A DNA stretch of 64,000 nt from Alcanivorax nanhaiticus (GTDB lineage Bacteria; Pseudomonadota; Gammaproteobacteria; Pseudomonadales; Alcanivoracaceae): contig NZ_ARXV01000009.1 in the NCBI RefSeq assembly GCF_000756665.1, forward strand, positions 62,001-126,000, read 5' to 3'. Below the pieces are notes generated by a model. That model did not search any database, was not told the DNA's origin, and was given only the letters and a program-made list of their open reading frames with translations. Shown piece after piece: positions 38,001 to 46,600 of the stretch. A program made the position numbers and the translations under genes. Each line of letters begins with the position of its first letter. The first letter of the stretch is position 1.

Positions 38001-39317
38001 ATGCCTAAACTGCTTTCAAAGCACATCCAATTCACCGCAGCGGCCAGCCTGCTGGTCATGGCCTCTTTTTCTGTCCAGGCTGCGGATCCGGCCCTTGATC
38101 AACAAGCGGAACGCCAGGGTGTGCCCGTCGAAGAACTACGGGCCTTTGCTGAAGTCATGGAGCGCATCCGCTCTTCCTATATCGAAGACATCAGCGACAA
38201 AGATCTGCTGGAATCGGCGATCCGCGGCATGCTGTATGAGCTCGACCCGCACTCCAACTATCTGACCCCGGACCAGTTCGAAGATCTGCAAGTCACCACC
38301 ACTGGCGAATTTGGTGGCCTGGGCATCGAAGTCACCATGGAAGATGGCTTCGTGAAGGTGGTCACGCCAGTCGATGAGTCCCCCGCCAGCAAGGCCGGCA
38401 TCAAGGCCGGCGACCTGATCCTGAAAATTGATGACACCTTCGTCAAAGGCCTTACGCTGAGTGAGGCGGTGGAACTGATGCGTGGAGAGATCGGTTCAGA
38501 GATTGAACTGATGGTGCTCAGCCAGGGCGACGAAAATCCACGCCAAGTCAGTGTGAAGCGCGACAAGATTCAACTGCACAGTGTGCGCTCACGCGTGCTG
38601 GAGCCGGGTCTTGGTTATATCCGCATTTCCCAGTTCCAGAACAATACCGGCGCCGACACAGGCAAGGCCCTGGACAAGTTAAGCAAGGAAGGGCAGCTTC
38701 GCGGCCTGATTCTGGATCTGCGCAACAATCCCGGCGGCGTTCTCGGTGGCGCTGTGGAAGTGGCAGATCTGTTTCTCGAAAGCGGGCTGATTGTTTATAC
38801 CCAGGGACGCAGCCCGGAAAGCCGTAGCGAATTCAAAGCCTCTGCCGGTGATCGCCTGGATGGCGTTCCACTGGTCGTTCTGGTCAACGGCGGGAGCGCA
38901 TCAGCCTCTGAAATTGTTGCCGGCGCACTTCAGGACCAGCATCGCGGCCTGGTGGTTGGCAATCGCACCTTCGGCAAGGGCTCAGTCCAGACGGTCCTTC
39001 CCTTGAGCAAGGACAAAGCCCTCAAGTTGACAACCGCGCGCTACTACACCCCATCAGGACGCTCCATCCAGGCTGAAGGGATTGTTCCAGACATTGCGGT
39101 TGACCAGGTTACCCACCTGGAAGTACTGGAAGATCAGCAACTCCGTGAAGCGGACCTGCCTCGCCACCTGGACAACGAGAGCGGAGAGCACAGCAACACC
39201 CGCTCCACCCCATCTCTGGCCCAAGAGGACTACTCACTGGCCCAGGCACTGGCTATCCTCAAAGGGGTTGTCATGTCTCGCGTCCCCCCCCCCCAGGCCG
39301 ATAGCGAAACGCTCTGA
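38001..39317 (+). CDS. ctpA: Carboxyl-terminal processing protease (S41 family)
   Basis: Periplasmic serine protease of the CtpA/Prc group, 438 residues from the ATG at 38001. Signal peptide about 1-31 (ending VQAAD), PDZ domain near 75-160, catalytic Ser in GGSASASEIVAGA near 298 and the Lys in GKGSVQTV near 323. In Pseudomonas such proteases degrade endopeptidases of the cell wall. An 11-C tract (39284-39294) lies ten codons before the stop, which overlaps the next start as TGATG. Confidence 0.94.
   Translation: MPKLLSKHIQFTAAASLLVMASFSVQAADPALDQQAERQGVPVEELRAFAEVMERIRSSYIEDISDKDLLESAIRGMLYELDPHSNYLTPDQFEDLQVTTTGEFGGLGIEVTMEDGFVKVVTPVDESPASKAGIKAGDLILKIDDTFVKGLTLSEAVELMRGEIGSEIELMVLSQGDENPRQVSVKRDKIQLHSVRSRVLEPGLGYIRISQFQNNTGADTGKALDKLSKEGQLRGLILDLRNNPGGVLGGAVEVADLFLESGLIVYTQGRSPESRSEFKASAGDRLDGVPLVVLVNGGSASASEIVAGALQDQHRGLVVGNRTFGKGSVQTVLPLSKDKALKLTTARYYTPSGRSIQAEGIVPDIAVDQVTHLEVLEDQQLREADLPRHLDNESGEHSNTRSTPSLAQEDYSLAQALAILKGVVMSRVPPPQADSETL
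39284..39294 (+). repeat. Poly-C tract of 11 in the 3' end of ctpA
   Basis: Eleven consecutive C encode V-PPP-Q. A one-base loss would extend CtpA through the next gene start in another frame; a one-base gain would stop it four codons after the tract. Such tracts slip in replication. Confidence 0.85.
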
Positions 39318-40090
39318 TGGGGCTGCGTTTTTGGGCGCTCCCCCTGCTGATGCTGGCCGGTCTGGCCAGCGCGCAGGGACAACAGCCCCGTATCGCCATC
39401 ATCATTGATGACCTTGGCTACAGCAGTAAACACGGTCAGGCAATCGTTGAACTCCCGGCACCAGTAACCTGTGCGGTGATTCCCTTTTCTCCCCATGGTC
39501 AGCGGCTGGCCCGGCATGCCAGCCGCGCGGGAAAAGAAGTGATCGTGCACATGCCCATGGCTGCCCGCCATCACAAAAAGCTGGATCAAGGGGGATTGCA
39601 GGTCGGCATGACGGAGCAGCAACTGCTGGCGCAAGTACGCCATGCCCTTAGCCAGATTCCCGAGGCCCGCGGCCTTAACAACCACATGGGCAGCGCGCTC
39701 ACGGAACAAGAGCTGCCAATGGGGTGGCTAATGGATGAGCTCAAAGCCCACCAGCTGTTCTTTGTCGACAGCCGAACCAGCGGGCGCTCAGTGGCACAAC
39801 GTCAGGCAGTAAGAATAGGGCTTGCCAATGCGGGGCGAGATATTTTTCTGGATAACGACCGCAATCTGGCAAGCATCAACAATCAGTTCAACAAACTGAT
39901 CCGCCTGGCCCGCCAGCGTGGTCATGCCATTGCTATTGGTCACCCTTATCCGGAAACGGTGCACTATCTACAGCAGGTTTTACCTTTGCTCGGGCAAGCG
40001 GGCATCCAGGTCGTTCCGGTATCTGAGCTGCTGACGACACCAGTGATGAACACCGCTGTCGCCACAGCCCCCGAGCAAAGCGAAAGCTAG
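39317..40090 (+). CDS. Divergent polysaccharide deacetylase family protein (YibQ/DUF610)
   Basis: A 257-residue exported protein: signal peptide (about 1-20), then a NodB-like barrel with IAIIIDDLGYS near 27 and EVIVHMPMA near 74. The family lacks some of the usual deacetylase residues and its substrate is unknown. It completes the envC-ctpA-yibQ cell-wall operon; its ATG overlaps the ctpA stop. Confidence 0.88.
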   Translation: MGLRFWALPLLMLAGLASAQGQQPRIAIIIDDLGYSSKHGQAIVELPAPVTCAVIPFSPHGQRLARHASRAGKEVIVHMPMAARHHKKLDQGGLQVGMTEQQLLAQVRHALSQIPEARGLNNHMGSALTEQELPMGWLMDELKAHQLFFVDSRTSGRSVAQRQAVRIGLANAGRDIFLDNDRNLASINNQFNKLIRLARQRGHAIAIGHPYPETVHYLQQVLPLLGQAGIQVVPVSELLTTPVMNTAVATAPEQSES

Positions 40091-40123
40091 AGAGCCGCTG
40101 AAAAACGTCTTTTTCGCTCTTCG

Positions 40124-40993
40124 CTAACGGCGACCGATCCCCGTCAACCGGGCGTAACCGATCATCAGGAAACCGAAAGCAAACATCAGCACCCCATAGA
40201 CAGCCGATGGCACCGACATGGCCTCCGAATGAAGCAGTGTCAGGGTCACCATCAAACCCAGGGTGCCATTCTTGATCCCCAGTTCGATAGCCACCGTAAA
40301 GGCCTGATCACGACTCAAACCGATCAGGCGGCCGCCCAGCATACCCAGTACGATACCCGCCAGATTCAGGATAATGGCGGAGACCCCCGCCTTGCGGAAC
40401 AACTCGAAAGCTTCATCTCCCAGCTTCACCAATAGCAGCACAATTACCGCGATCAGTACAAACAGTCCAAGCAAGCCCACGGCCTTCTCGCCCTTCTGGG
40501 CCCACACCGGCTTGAAATGCTTGATCGTCATGCCGATCGCCACCGGCAACAGCACGATAACGATCAACGTAATCACCGTCCGCAGCACCGGCAATTCAAT
40601 ACTTCTTGCCGCATCGTTGAAATGCTCAAGCGCCCAGCCCGTAAACGCGGGTAAAGACACGATGGTAATCAGGCTCGCGATAACCGTGAGCACAATGGAA
40701 AGCGCCACATCTCCGCGGCCAAGATAAACAAAGAGGTTTGACGTGGTACCGCCCGGGCAGGCCGCCACCACGATCAGGCCCACAGCCAGCGCCGGAGACA
40801 AATCCATCGCCACGGCCACACCAAACGCCACCAGAGGCAACAACAGGATCTGGCAGACCAAGCCGTAAGCCGTTCCTTTCGGGGCAATCGCCACCTCCCG
40901 AAAGTCCTTCGGCGTCAGCGTCATGCCCATGCCGACCATAATCAGAAACAGGGATATCGGCAAACCGACATCAATCAGCGCACTGGAACCCAT
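40124..40993 (-). CDS. BASS family sodium:solute symporter
   Basis: A 289-residue inner-membrane protein with about nine hydrophobic helices. The conserved ACPGGTTSNLFVYLGRGDVALS near 90-110 and ELGIKNGTLGL near 245 are the two crossover sodium-site motifs of the bile acid:sodium symporter (BASS) family. Substrate is not predictable; bacterial members move organic anions. Convergent with the DUF610 gene, with 33 bp between stops. Confidence 0.9.
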   Translation of the reverse strand: MGSSALIDVGLPISLFLIMVGMGMTLTPKDFREVAIAPKGTAYGLVCQILLLPLVAFGVAVAMDLSPALAVGLIVVAACPGGTTSNLFVYLGRGDVALSIVLTVIASLITIVSLPAFTGWALEHFNDAARSIELPVLRTVITLIVIVLLPVAIGMTIKHFKPVWAQKGEKAVGLLGLFVLIAVIVLLLVKLGDEAFELFRKAGVSAIILNLAGIVLGMLGGRLIGLSRDQAFTVAIELGIKNGTLGLMVTLTLLHSEAMSVPSAVYGVLMFAFGFLMIGYARLTGIGRR

Positions 40994-41122
40994 TGCGTAC
41001 TCTCCCGAACTCTTTTTTATAGATATACACTCGAGAGTAAATCAGGGAAGTGGACGCGGCCAGCACGAAACCACATAGGCATGAAGGATGGCGTTTTTAG
41101 CCATACGTGACGCCTGATGCTA

Positions 41123-41156
41123 AAAAAGCCAGCCCGGTCTCCCTGGCTGGCTTTTT
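41123..41156. terminator. Rho-independent terminator downstream of hisF
   Basis: 12-bp stem aaaaagccagcc (41123-41134 with 41145-41156), 10-nt loop, with A and T runs at both ends. It closes the hisBHAF operon. Confidence 0.9.
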
Positions 41157-41206
41157 GATGTGGTCCACACTGCTGTGAACCTTTGTTTTATTCGTGTCGC
41201 GTATAA

Positions 41207-41980
41207 CTACACCCGCATCTCAATGCCGGCGTTCTGCATAAAGCGCTTGGCTTCCTCTACTGAGTATTCTCCAAAGTGGAAAATCGACGCCGCCAGCACC
41301 GCATCTGCGCCACCCTGGATAACGCCATCCACAAGGTGCTGCAGGTTGCCAACACCGCCGCTGGCAATCACCGGCACCGGTACGGCGTCAGAAATAGCCC
41401 GGGTCAACGCAATATCAAACCCGTTTTTGGTCCCATCACGATCCATGCTGGTTAGCAGAATTTCGCCAGCACCGTAGTCAGTCATGCGCTTTGCCCATTC
41501 CACCGCATCCAGCCCGGTGGGCTTGCGGCCACCATGGGTAAAAATTTCCCAGCGGTTGGGCTCACTTTCCGCACTGACCTTCTTAGCATCAATGGCCACC
41601 ACGATGCACTGTGAACCAAACCGCTCTGCAGCCTCACGAACAAATTCAGGATTGTGCACAGCGGCAGAGTTGATACCGACCTTGTCTGCACCCGCATTAA
41701 GCAGATTACGGATATCTTCCAGAGTGCGCACACCGCCGCCGACGGTGAGCGGGATAAACACCTGGCTGGCAATCCGCTCTACCGTGTGCAGCGTGGTATC
41801 GCGACCTTCATGGCTGGCGGTGATATCGAGAAAAGTAATCTCGTCAGCGCCTGCGTCGTTATATCGCTTAGCCACTTCCACCGGATCACCGGCATCACGG
41901 ATGTCCACAAACTGAACACCTTTGACCACCCGGCCGTCATCTACATCCAGACAGGGAATAATGCGTTTGGCGAGTCCCAT
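41207..41980 (-). CDS. hisF: Imidazole glycerol phosphate synthase cyclase subunit HisF
   Basis: TIM-barrel subunit that uses ammonia from HisH to make imidazole glycerol phosphate and AICAR. It is 257 residues; the N-terminus [20 protein letters not shown] contains catalytic Asp11, and [13 protein letters not shown] near 170 contains the second catalytic Asp. Last gene of hisB-hisH-hisA-hisF, 13 bp after hisA. Confidence 0.97.
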   Translation of the reverse strand: MGLAKRIIPCLDVDDGRVVKGVQFVDIRDAGDPVEVAKRYNDAGADEITFLDITASHEGRDTTLHTVERIASQVFIPLTVGGGVRTLEDIRNLLNAGADKVGINSAAVHNPEFVREAAERFGSQCIVVAIDAKKVSAESEPNRWEIFTHGGRKPTGLDAVEWAKRMTDYGAGEILLTSMDRDGTKNGFDIALTRAISDAVPVPVIASGGVGNLQHLVDGVIQGGADAVLAASIFHFGEYSVEEAKRFMQNAGIEMRV

Positions 41981-41993
41981 TTTCGTCTCCGCC

Positions 41994-42734
41994 TCAGGCC
42001 TTGATCAGTTCGTCAGACAAGGCCTGACCTTCTGCAAAGTTCAGGGTGTTTTCGTAGATGGCGCGGCCAGTGATGGCTCCACTGATCCCCTGATCTGCCA
42101 CGGCACAAAGATTGCGCACGTCATCCAGATTGGTGATCCCTCCCGACGCAATCACCGGGATGGACATGGATTGGGCCAGGCGGACTGTCGCGTCCACGTT
42201 CACACCCTGCAACATGCCATCACGGCTGATATCGGTGTAAACGATGGCTGAGACACCATCGTTCTCGAATTGCTTGGCCAGTTCGATCACGTTCACGTCA
42301 GTCACGTTCGCCCAGCCATCGGTAGCAACCCAACCGTCTTTCGCGTCCAGGCCGACAATGATGTGACCGGGAAACTGCTTGCACATTTCGCGCACAAACT
42401 CAGGCTCATTCACGGCCTTGGTGCCGATGATAACCCACTGCACTCCCGCATCCAGGTAGGCCTGAATGATTTCCGGGCTGCGGATACCGCCACCAATCTG
42501 AATCGGCAGATCCGGGTGCTTTTGAGCAATCGCCTTGACGATTTCGCCATTCACCGGCTCACCGGCAAAGGCGCCATTCAAATCCACCAGATGCAAACGA
42601 CGAGCCCCCTGCTCCACCCAATGGGTAGCGACCGCCACTGGATCCTCGGAAAACACCGTATCGTCTTCCATTCGCCCTTGCTTCAGGCGAACACATTTTC
42701 CGTCTTTCAGGTCGATGGCAGGAATCAAAAGCAT
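41994..42734 (-). CDS. hisA: Phosphoribosylformimino-5-aminoimidazole carboxamide ribotide isomerase HisA
   Basis: TIM-barrel Amadori isomerase of histidine synthesis, 246 residues. Catalytic Asp in [15 protein letters not shown] and the second Asp in YTDISRDGM near 130 are in place; GGGIRS is the phosphate-binding loop. It lies between hisH and hisF, with a 93-bp gap to hisH that contains a heptamer array. Confidence 0.97.
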   Translation of the reverse strand: MLLIPAIDLKDGKCVRLKQGRMEDDTVFSEDPVAVATHWVEQGARRLHLVDLNGAFAGEPVNGEIVKAIAQKHPDLPIQIGGGIRSPEIIQAYLDAGVQWVIIGTKAVNEPEFVREMCKQFPGHIIVGLDAKDGWVATDGWANVTDVNVIELAKQFENDGVSAIVYTDISRDGMLQGVNVDATVRLAQSMSIPVIASGGITNLDDVRNLCAVADQGISGAITGRAIYENTLNFAEGQALSDELIKA

Positions 42735-42795
42735 ATCAAGTTCTCTAAAACTGAACCGTCACGGTGATGCGACGGTAGGAACGGTGGTTGTCGCT

Positions 42796-42823
42796 GTCAA
42801 CTGTCCACTATCAACTGTCAACT
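42796..42823. repeat. Single heptamer array arm (family i variant) between hisH and hisA
   Basis: Exactly four 7-bp units of the form RTCMACT. Read on the minus strand, out of hisH, they are AGTTGAC/AGTTGAT/AGTGGAC units, three of which contain TGA. The arm starts 4 bp after the hisH stop, inside the hisBHAF operon. Confidence 0.8.
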
Positions 42824-42827
42824 GATC

Positions 42828-43469
42828 TTATGGTTGCCAGCGCAGGAAATTTTCCAGCAGTGTCAGACCTGCGTCAGCGCTCTTTTCCGGGTGGAACTGC
42901 ACCGCGAAGACATTGTTGCGGGTAACAGCAGCCGCAAAGCGGCGGCCGTAATCACAGAAACCCGCCACCTCGTCATCGGACATCCCGGTAACACAGTAGC
43001 TGTGGACGAAATAGAAGCGGGCATTATTCGCAATACCCGCCCACATGGGGTGCGCCATGCCCTGCTGGACCTGGTTCCAGCCCATGTGCGGCACTTTCAG
43101 CTTGCTGCCGGTTTCATCCTGCATCTCACCGAAGAAGGCCACCTCGCCATCGAACACGCCGAGACAGTCCACGCCGTTATTTTCTTCGCTGTGCGCCATC
43201 AGAGCCTGCATACCGACACAGATGCCCAGCAGTGGCTTGCCAGCAGCAATCACGTCCCGGATAGCCTCATCAAGACCGGTCTCGCGCAGCACACCAATGC
43301 AGTCACGAATCGCGCCCACACCGGGAAACACCACACGATCAGCCGCGCGAATCTGGTCAGCATCCCCGGTGATGAGGATCTGTTGCCCGCTGGCCACTTT
43401 TTCCAGAGCCTTTCCCGCAGAGTGCAGGTTGCCCATGCCGTAATCGATAACGGCAACTACTTCGCTCAT
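42828..43469 (-). CDS. hisH: Imidazole glycerol phosphate synthase glutamine amidotransferase subunit HisH
   Basis: Class I glutamine amidotransferase that supplies ammonia to HisF. It is 213 residues. The nucleophile elbow GICVGMQAL has Cys near 84, and QFHPEKS near 194 supplies the His-Glu pair. Starts 8 bp after hisB. Confidence 0.97.
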   Translation of the reverse strand: MSEVVAVIDYGMGNLHSAGKALEKVASGQQILITGDADQIRAADRVVFPGVGAIRDCIGVLRETGLDEAIRDVIAAGKPLLGICVGMQALMAHSEENNGVDCLGVFDGEVAFFGEMQDETGSKLKVPHMGWNQVQQGMAHPMWAGIANNARFYFVHSYCVTGMSDDEVAGFCDYGRRFAAAVTRNNVFAVQFHPEKSADAGLTLLENFLRWQP

Positions 43470-43477
43470 GGCAGCAC

Positions 43478-44083
43478 TTACTCTTTTTCGCTCAGGGTGC
43501 CCTTGGTGGACGGGGTGATACCGCTCATGCGCGGATCCGGCTCCACAGCCATGCGCAGGGCACGACCGAATGCCTTGAAGACGGTCTCGGCCTGATGGTG
43601 GGCGTTCTTGCCACGCAGATTGTCGATGTGCAGGGTAATCATGCTGTGGTTGACCAACCCCTGGAAAAATTCGTAGAACAGATCCACATCGAAGCCGCCA
43701 ATGCTGCCACGGGTGAAGTCTACAAACATTTCCAGACCCGGCCGGCCGGACAGATCTACCACCACACGGGACAGCGCTTCATCCAGTGGCACATAGGCAT
43801 GGCCATAGCGACGCACGCCTTTCTTGTCACCGATAGCCTTGGCAAAGGCCTGCCCCAGGGTAATACCGATATCTTCCACGGTATGGTGGGCATCGATGTG
43901 CAAATCACCCTTGGCGACAATCTCCAGATCCACCAGACCGTGGCGAGCCACCTGGTCCAGCATGTGCTCCAGAAACGGCAAACCGGTATCCAGCTTGCAC
44001 TGACCCGTACCATCCAGATTGATGGAAACCTGAATCTGGGTTTCCAGGGTGTTGCGCTCAACAGTGGCGCTTCGCTTGCTCAT
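43478..44083 (-). CDS. hisB: Imidazoleglycerol-phosphate dehydratase HisB
   Basis: Monofunctional dehydratase, 201 residues, with the paired metal motifs HMLDQVARH (near 43) and HHTVEDIGI (near 69), [12 protein letters not shown] duplicates and [12 protein letters not shown] near 165. The enteric phosphatase domain is absent, as in Pseudomonas. First gene of the hisBHAF operon. Confidence 0.97.
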   Translation of the reverse strand: MSKRSATVERNTLETQIQVSINLDGTGQCKLDTGLPFLEHMLDQVARHGLVDLEIVAKGDLHIDAHHTVEDIGITLGQAFAKAIGDKKGVRRYGHAYVPLDEALSRVVVDLSGRPGLEMFVDFTRGSIGGFDVDLFYEFFQGLVNHSMITLHIDNLRGKNAHHQAETVFKAFGRALRMAVEPDPRMSGITPSTKGTLSEKE

Positions 44084-44110
44084 CTATACCTCCCGGGCAT
44101 TGGGCCGGCT

Positions 44111-44116
44111 ATTATA
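44111..44116 (-). promoter_or_regulatory. Candidate -10 element of the hisB operon
   Basis: Perfect TATAAT on the minus strand, 28 bp upstream of the hisB ATG. The -35 position is weak. On the plus strand a TTGACA at 44134-44139 points toward the GNAT-like gene but lacks a good -10. Confidence 0.5.
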
Positions 44117-44185
44117 CGCAGCCTGACGGCCTGTTGACACCATTGTGGCAGAGCCTCCATTCCCTCAACCAGCGGAGTCGACCCC

Positions 44186-44503
44186 ATGCCTATCAGTGTT
44201 CAGGCCCATCCACTCTCCCCGGAAGAATGCCAGACCTTTGAACAGGTGCTGCGCGATGACCCGGAATATCAGCAAAAACTGCAGGAAGCGCAGGATTCAG
44301 GAGACCGCCGACTGTTCGCCGCTCACTTCAATGGCAAGCGCGTGGCTATCGCCCTGATAGAGAAAAACCAGCCCGTGATGGACTGGATGGTCGTGCACCC
44401 CGCCACCCGCGGGCGCGGGGTAGGCAGGGATTTTGTCCGGTTGATCAGCCAGGCACTGGGTGAAGGCGTGAGCCTGCCAGCGCACTGCCAGCAGGCCCAG
44501 TGA
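44186..44503 (+). CDS. Small GNAT-like protein (PanZ/PanM-like acetyl-CoA binding)
   Basis: A 105-residue protein with a shortened GNAT fold. The acetyl-CoA pyrophosphate loop reads VVHPATRGRGVGRDF near 70-85. Similar short GNATs lie divergent from hisB in Pseudomonas. It may be a regulatory acetyl-CoA sensor such as PanZ rather than an enzyme; this is inference. Confidence 0.7.
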   Translation: MPISVQAHPLSPEECQTFEQVLRDDPEYQQKLQEAQDSGDRRLFAAHFNGKRVAIALIEKNQPVMDWMVVHPATRGRGVGRDFVRLISQALGEGVSLPAHCQQAQ

Positions 44504-44530
44504 GCAACCCGAGAGCCTCTGGATAAGGGA

Positions 44531-46477
44531 TTATTCTGCGCCAGCCCCACTGTATTCAGCCAGGGGCAGGCGCAGATGCAGGCTGAAGCCACGCCCCGGC
44601 CCCGGGCTTTCCGCCCACAGCTGGCCGCCCACCTGCTCTACCATCACCCGCGCCATGGCCAGCGACAAGCCAAAACCCTCTTCATGATGGCGTGATCCCA
44701 TCACGAAGAACGGCTCCATGATGTGTTCCAGCTGGTCTGCCGTAGCGCCCTTGCCTTCATCTCGAATCACAAGATGGGCAAAACCCTCAGCCACATCCAC
44801 TTCGCTGACCATCTCGATACTGCCCCCCTCAGCACTGAAACGCAGGGCATTATCCAGCGCCATGGCAAACACTTCCCTGAGCTCGCTTTCACTGGCCCGC
44901 ACCCGCAAGTTGGGGGAAATCCGGTTACGCAGCGTCAGCCCGGATTGCTCGATACGGTCTGAATGCTCACGCACCAGGGCATCGAGCATCCACATGGGCT
45001 GGCAACTTCCCACTGGGGGCGGCTGATTCCGATCCGAAATATCAAAATAGCGCAATGAGGTCCCTACGATTCCGATCAGGCGCTTCTGGCCTTTGCGGAC
45101 CATGGCCCAGACATCCACGTCGCTGTCCTCACCATTGTGACTCCCCAGCGAGTCCGCCGCGCCAATCCAGTTAATCGGCGTATTCAGTTCATGGCTGATG
45201 TACTGCAGGAACATGGATTTATCCTGGTTCATCTGCTCGATATCCGAAAGATGCCGCTCCAGATTCTGCTGTGCCTCCAGCGCCAGCTGTTTACGCTCAT
45301 TTTCCAGGAATCGAATCCGGTCACCCAGCGCCAACGACAACATCACCACCACCCAAAGGGCGCCAATATGTGGCAGATAGGGGACGATCACGTGATAGGG
45401 CATTAACCCCAGGTTGCCAATCGCGAACAGGAAAACGGTCAGCAAAAATACTGACCAGGCCAGCACATAGAGCCGCGCCACATGAAACCCCTGCCGCCAT
45501 ACTGTCCAGCCTAGCCAGCTGAACAACACCACTGTCATCAATGCCACTAGCGTGGAGAGGTGGTAGGAATAGGGGGGCTGCAACACCCACTGCAGCAGGA
45601 AAGCCACACCGATCATGATCAGGTAATGACGCAGCAGGCGATCATAGCGAGGGAAGCGCTGCGCCAGTTGCAGGAACTGACGGGTATACAGCGCAAGAGA
45701 CATGGCAATCACATAGGTTGCCAGCCAGAAATATTCATTGATCTTGGGGGTTTCCGGCCACAGAAACTGCAACCCGTAACCACTGACGGTGATATTGAAG
45801 AAAATAATGCCGCCAAGAAACATCACGAAGTGTAGATGTACATTGTCGCGCAGTGACAGGAACAACATCAGGTTGTAAACCAGCATGATGACCAGTGAGC
45901 CATAGAACAGCCCCTGAATCAGTTGCTCCACATAGGTATATTCCACCAGTCCCTTGGCACTGTAGAGCATGGGCATCATATTCAACGCCCCTTTCCCTCT
46001 CAGCTTCAGGTAGTACTCGGTTTCACCCCCATTCTCCGTGTTCAGCGAGAACACAAAGGCCCGGTGATCCATTGGCCGCAATGAGAATGGACGGGTATCC
46101 CCAACCGGGAATTCGTCAAAGCCACCGTCTCCGTCCGGCACATAAAGCGTCAGTTCATCCAGAATCGGATAACGCTCCACCAGAAACCAGCTACCGTCTG
46201 CATCAGTCGCATCCACAGAGAACCGCAGCCAGATCGTGCTGTCAGTGAAACCAAAGTTCAGAGCAGAGGTATCGCTGTTGCGGAAGCGGCTGGCGAACTG
46301 ATTACGCACTTGATCCAGAGACCAGTGGCTCTCCGGGTCCTCCAGAATTTGCATCCGGTCTCCCAGTACCACCTCTTCCCCCGCACCTTTCAGTACAACC
46401 GGCTCAGGCTGAATCGCCTGGGCTGCCGAACACAGCAGCGCCAAAACGGCAAACACAACCAAATGGAACTTTCGCAA
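44531..46477 (-). CDS. 7TMR-DISM sensor histidine kinase
   Basis: A 648-residue membrane kinase. Signal peptide (about 1-22), periplasmic 7TMR-DISM extracellular domain (about 35-170), seven transmembrane helices (about 180-385), coiled linker, H-box FLQYISHELNTPINW near 428, N-box ALDNALRFSAEGG, and G-boxes RDEGKGA and EGFGLSLAMARV. Such kinases sense carbohydrate-like or other ligands. No response regulator gene adjoins it. The start is a TTG at 46475-46477 with GGGGAAG upstream. Confidence 0.85.
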   Translation of the reverse strand: MRKFHLVVFAVLALLCSAAQAIQPEPVVLKGAGEEVVLGDRMQILEDPESHWSLDQVRNQFASRFRNSDTSALNFGFTDSTIWLRFSVDATDADGSWFLVERYPILDELTLYVPDGDGGFDEFPVGDTRPFSLRPMDHRAFVFSLNTENGGETEYYLKLRGKGALNMMPMLYSAKGLVEYTYVEQLIQGLFYGSLVIMLVYNLMLFLSLRDNVHLHFVMFLGGIIFFNITVSGYGLQFLWPETPKINEYFWLATYVIAMSLALYTRQFLQLAQRFPRYDRLLRHYLIMIGVAFLLQWVLQPPYSYHLSTLVALMTVVLFSWLGWTVWRQGFHVARLYVLAWSVFLLTVFLFAIGNLGLMPYHVIVPYLPHIGALWVVVMLSLALGDRIRFLENERKQLALEAQQNLERHLSDIEQMNQDKSMFLQYISHELNTPINWIGAADSLGSHNGEDSDVDVWAMVRKGQKRLIGIVGTSLRYFDISDRNQPPPVGSCQPMWMLDALVREHSDRIEQSGLTLRNRISPNLRVRASESELREVFAMALDNALRFSAEGGSIEMVSEVDVAEGFAHLVIRDEGKGATADQLEHIMEPFFVMGSRHHEEGFGLSLAMARVMVEQVGGQLWAESPGPGRGFSLHLRLPLAEYSGAGAE

Positions 46478-46557
46478 AGGTTCTTCCCCTAACTATTTTC
46501 AAGGGGTCTATGGGTAGCCCCCTTACCATTTCTACGTTTATGGTACGTCATTCCCAC

Positions 46558-46566
46558 TGCTATAAT
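46558..46566 (+). promoter_or_regulatory. Extended -10 promoter of the asmA gene
   Basis: TGCTATAAT, with TATAAT at 46561-46566, 34 bp before the ATG. The same extended -10 word is used by typA. No good -35 hexamer. Confidence 0.65.
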
Positions 46567-46600
46567 CCCGGTCCAAAGGCCAACGCGCAAGGAGAGCTCT

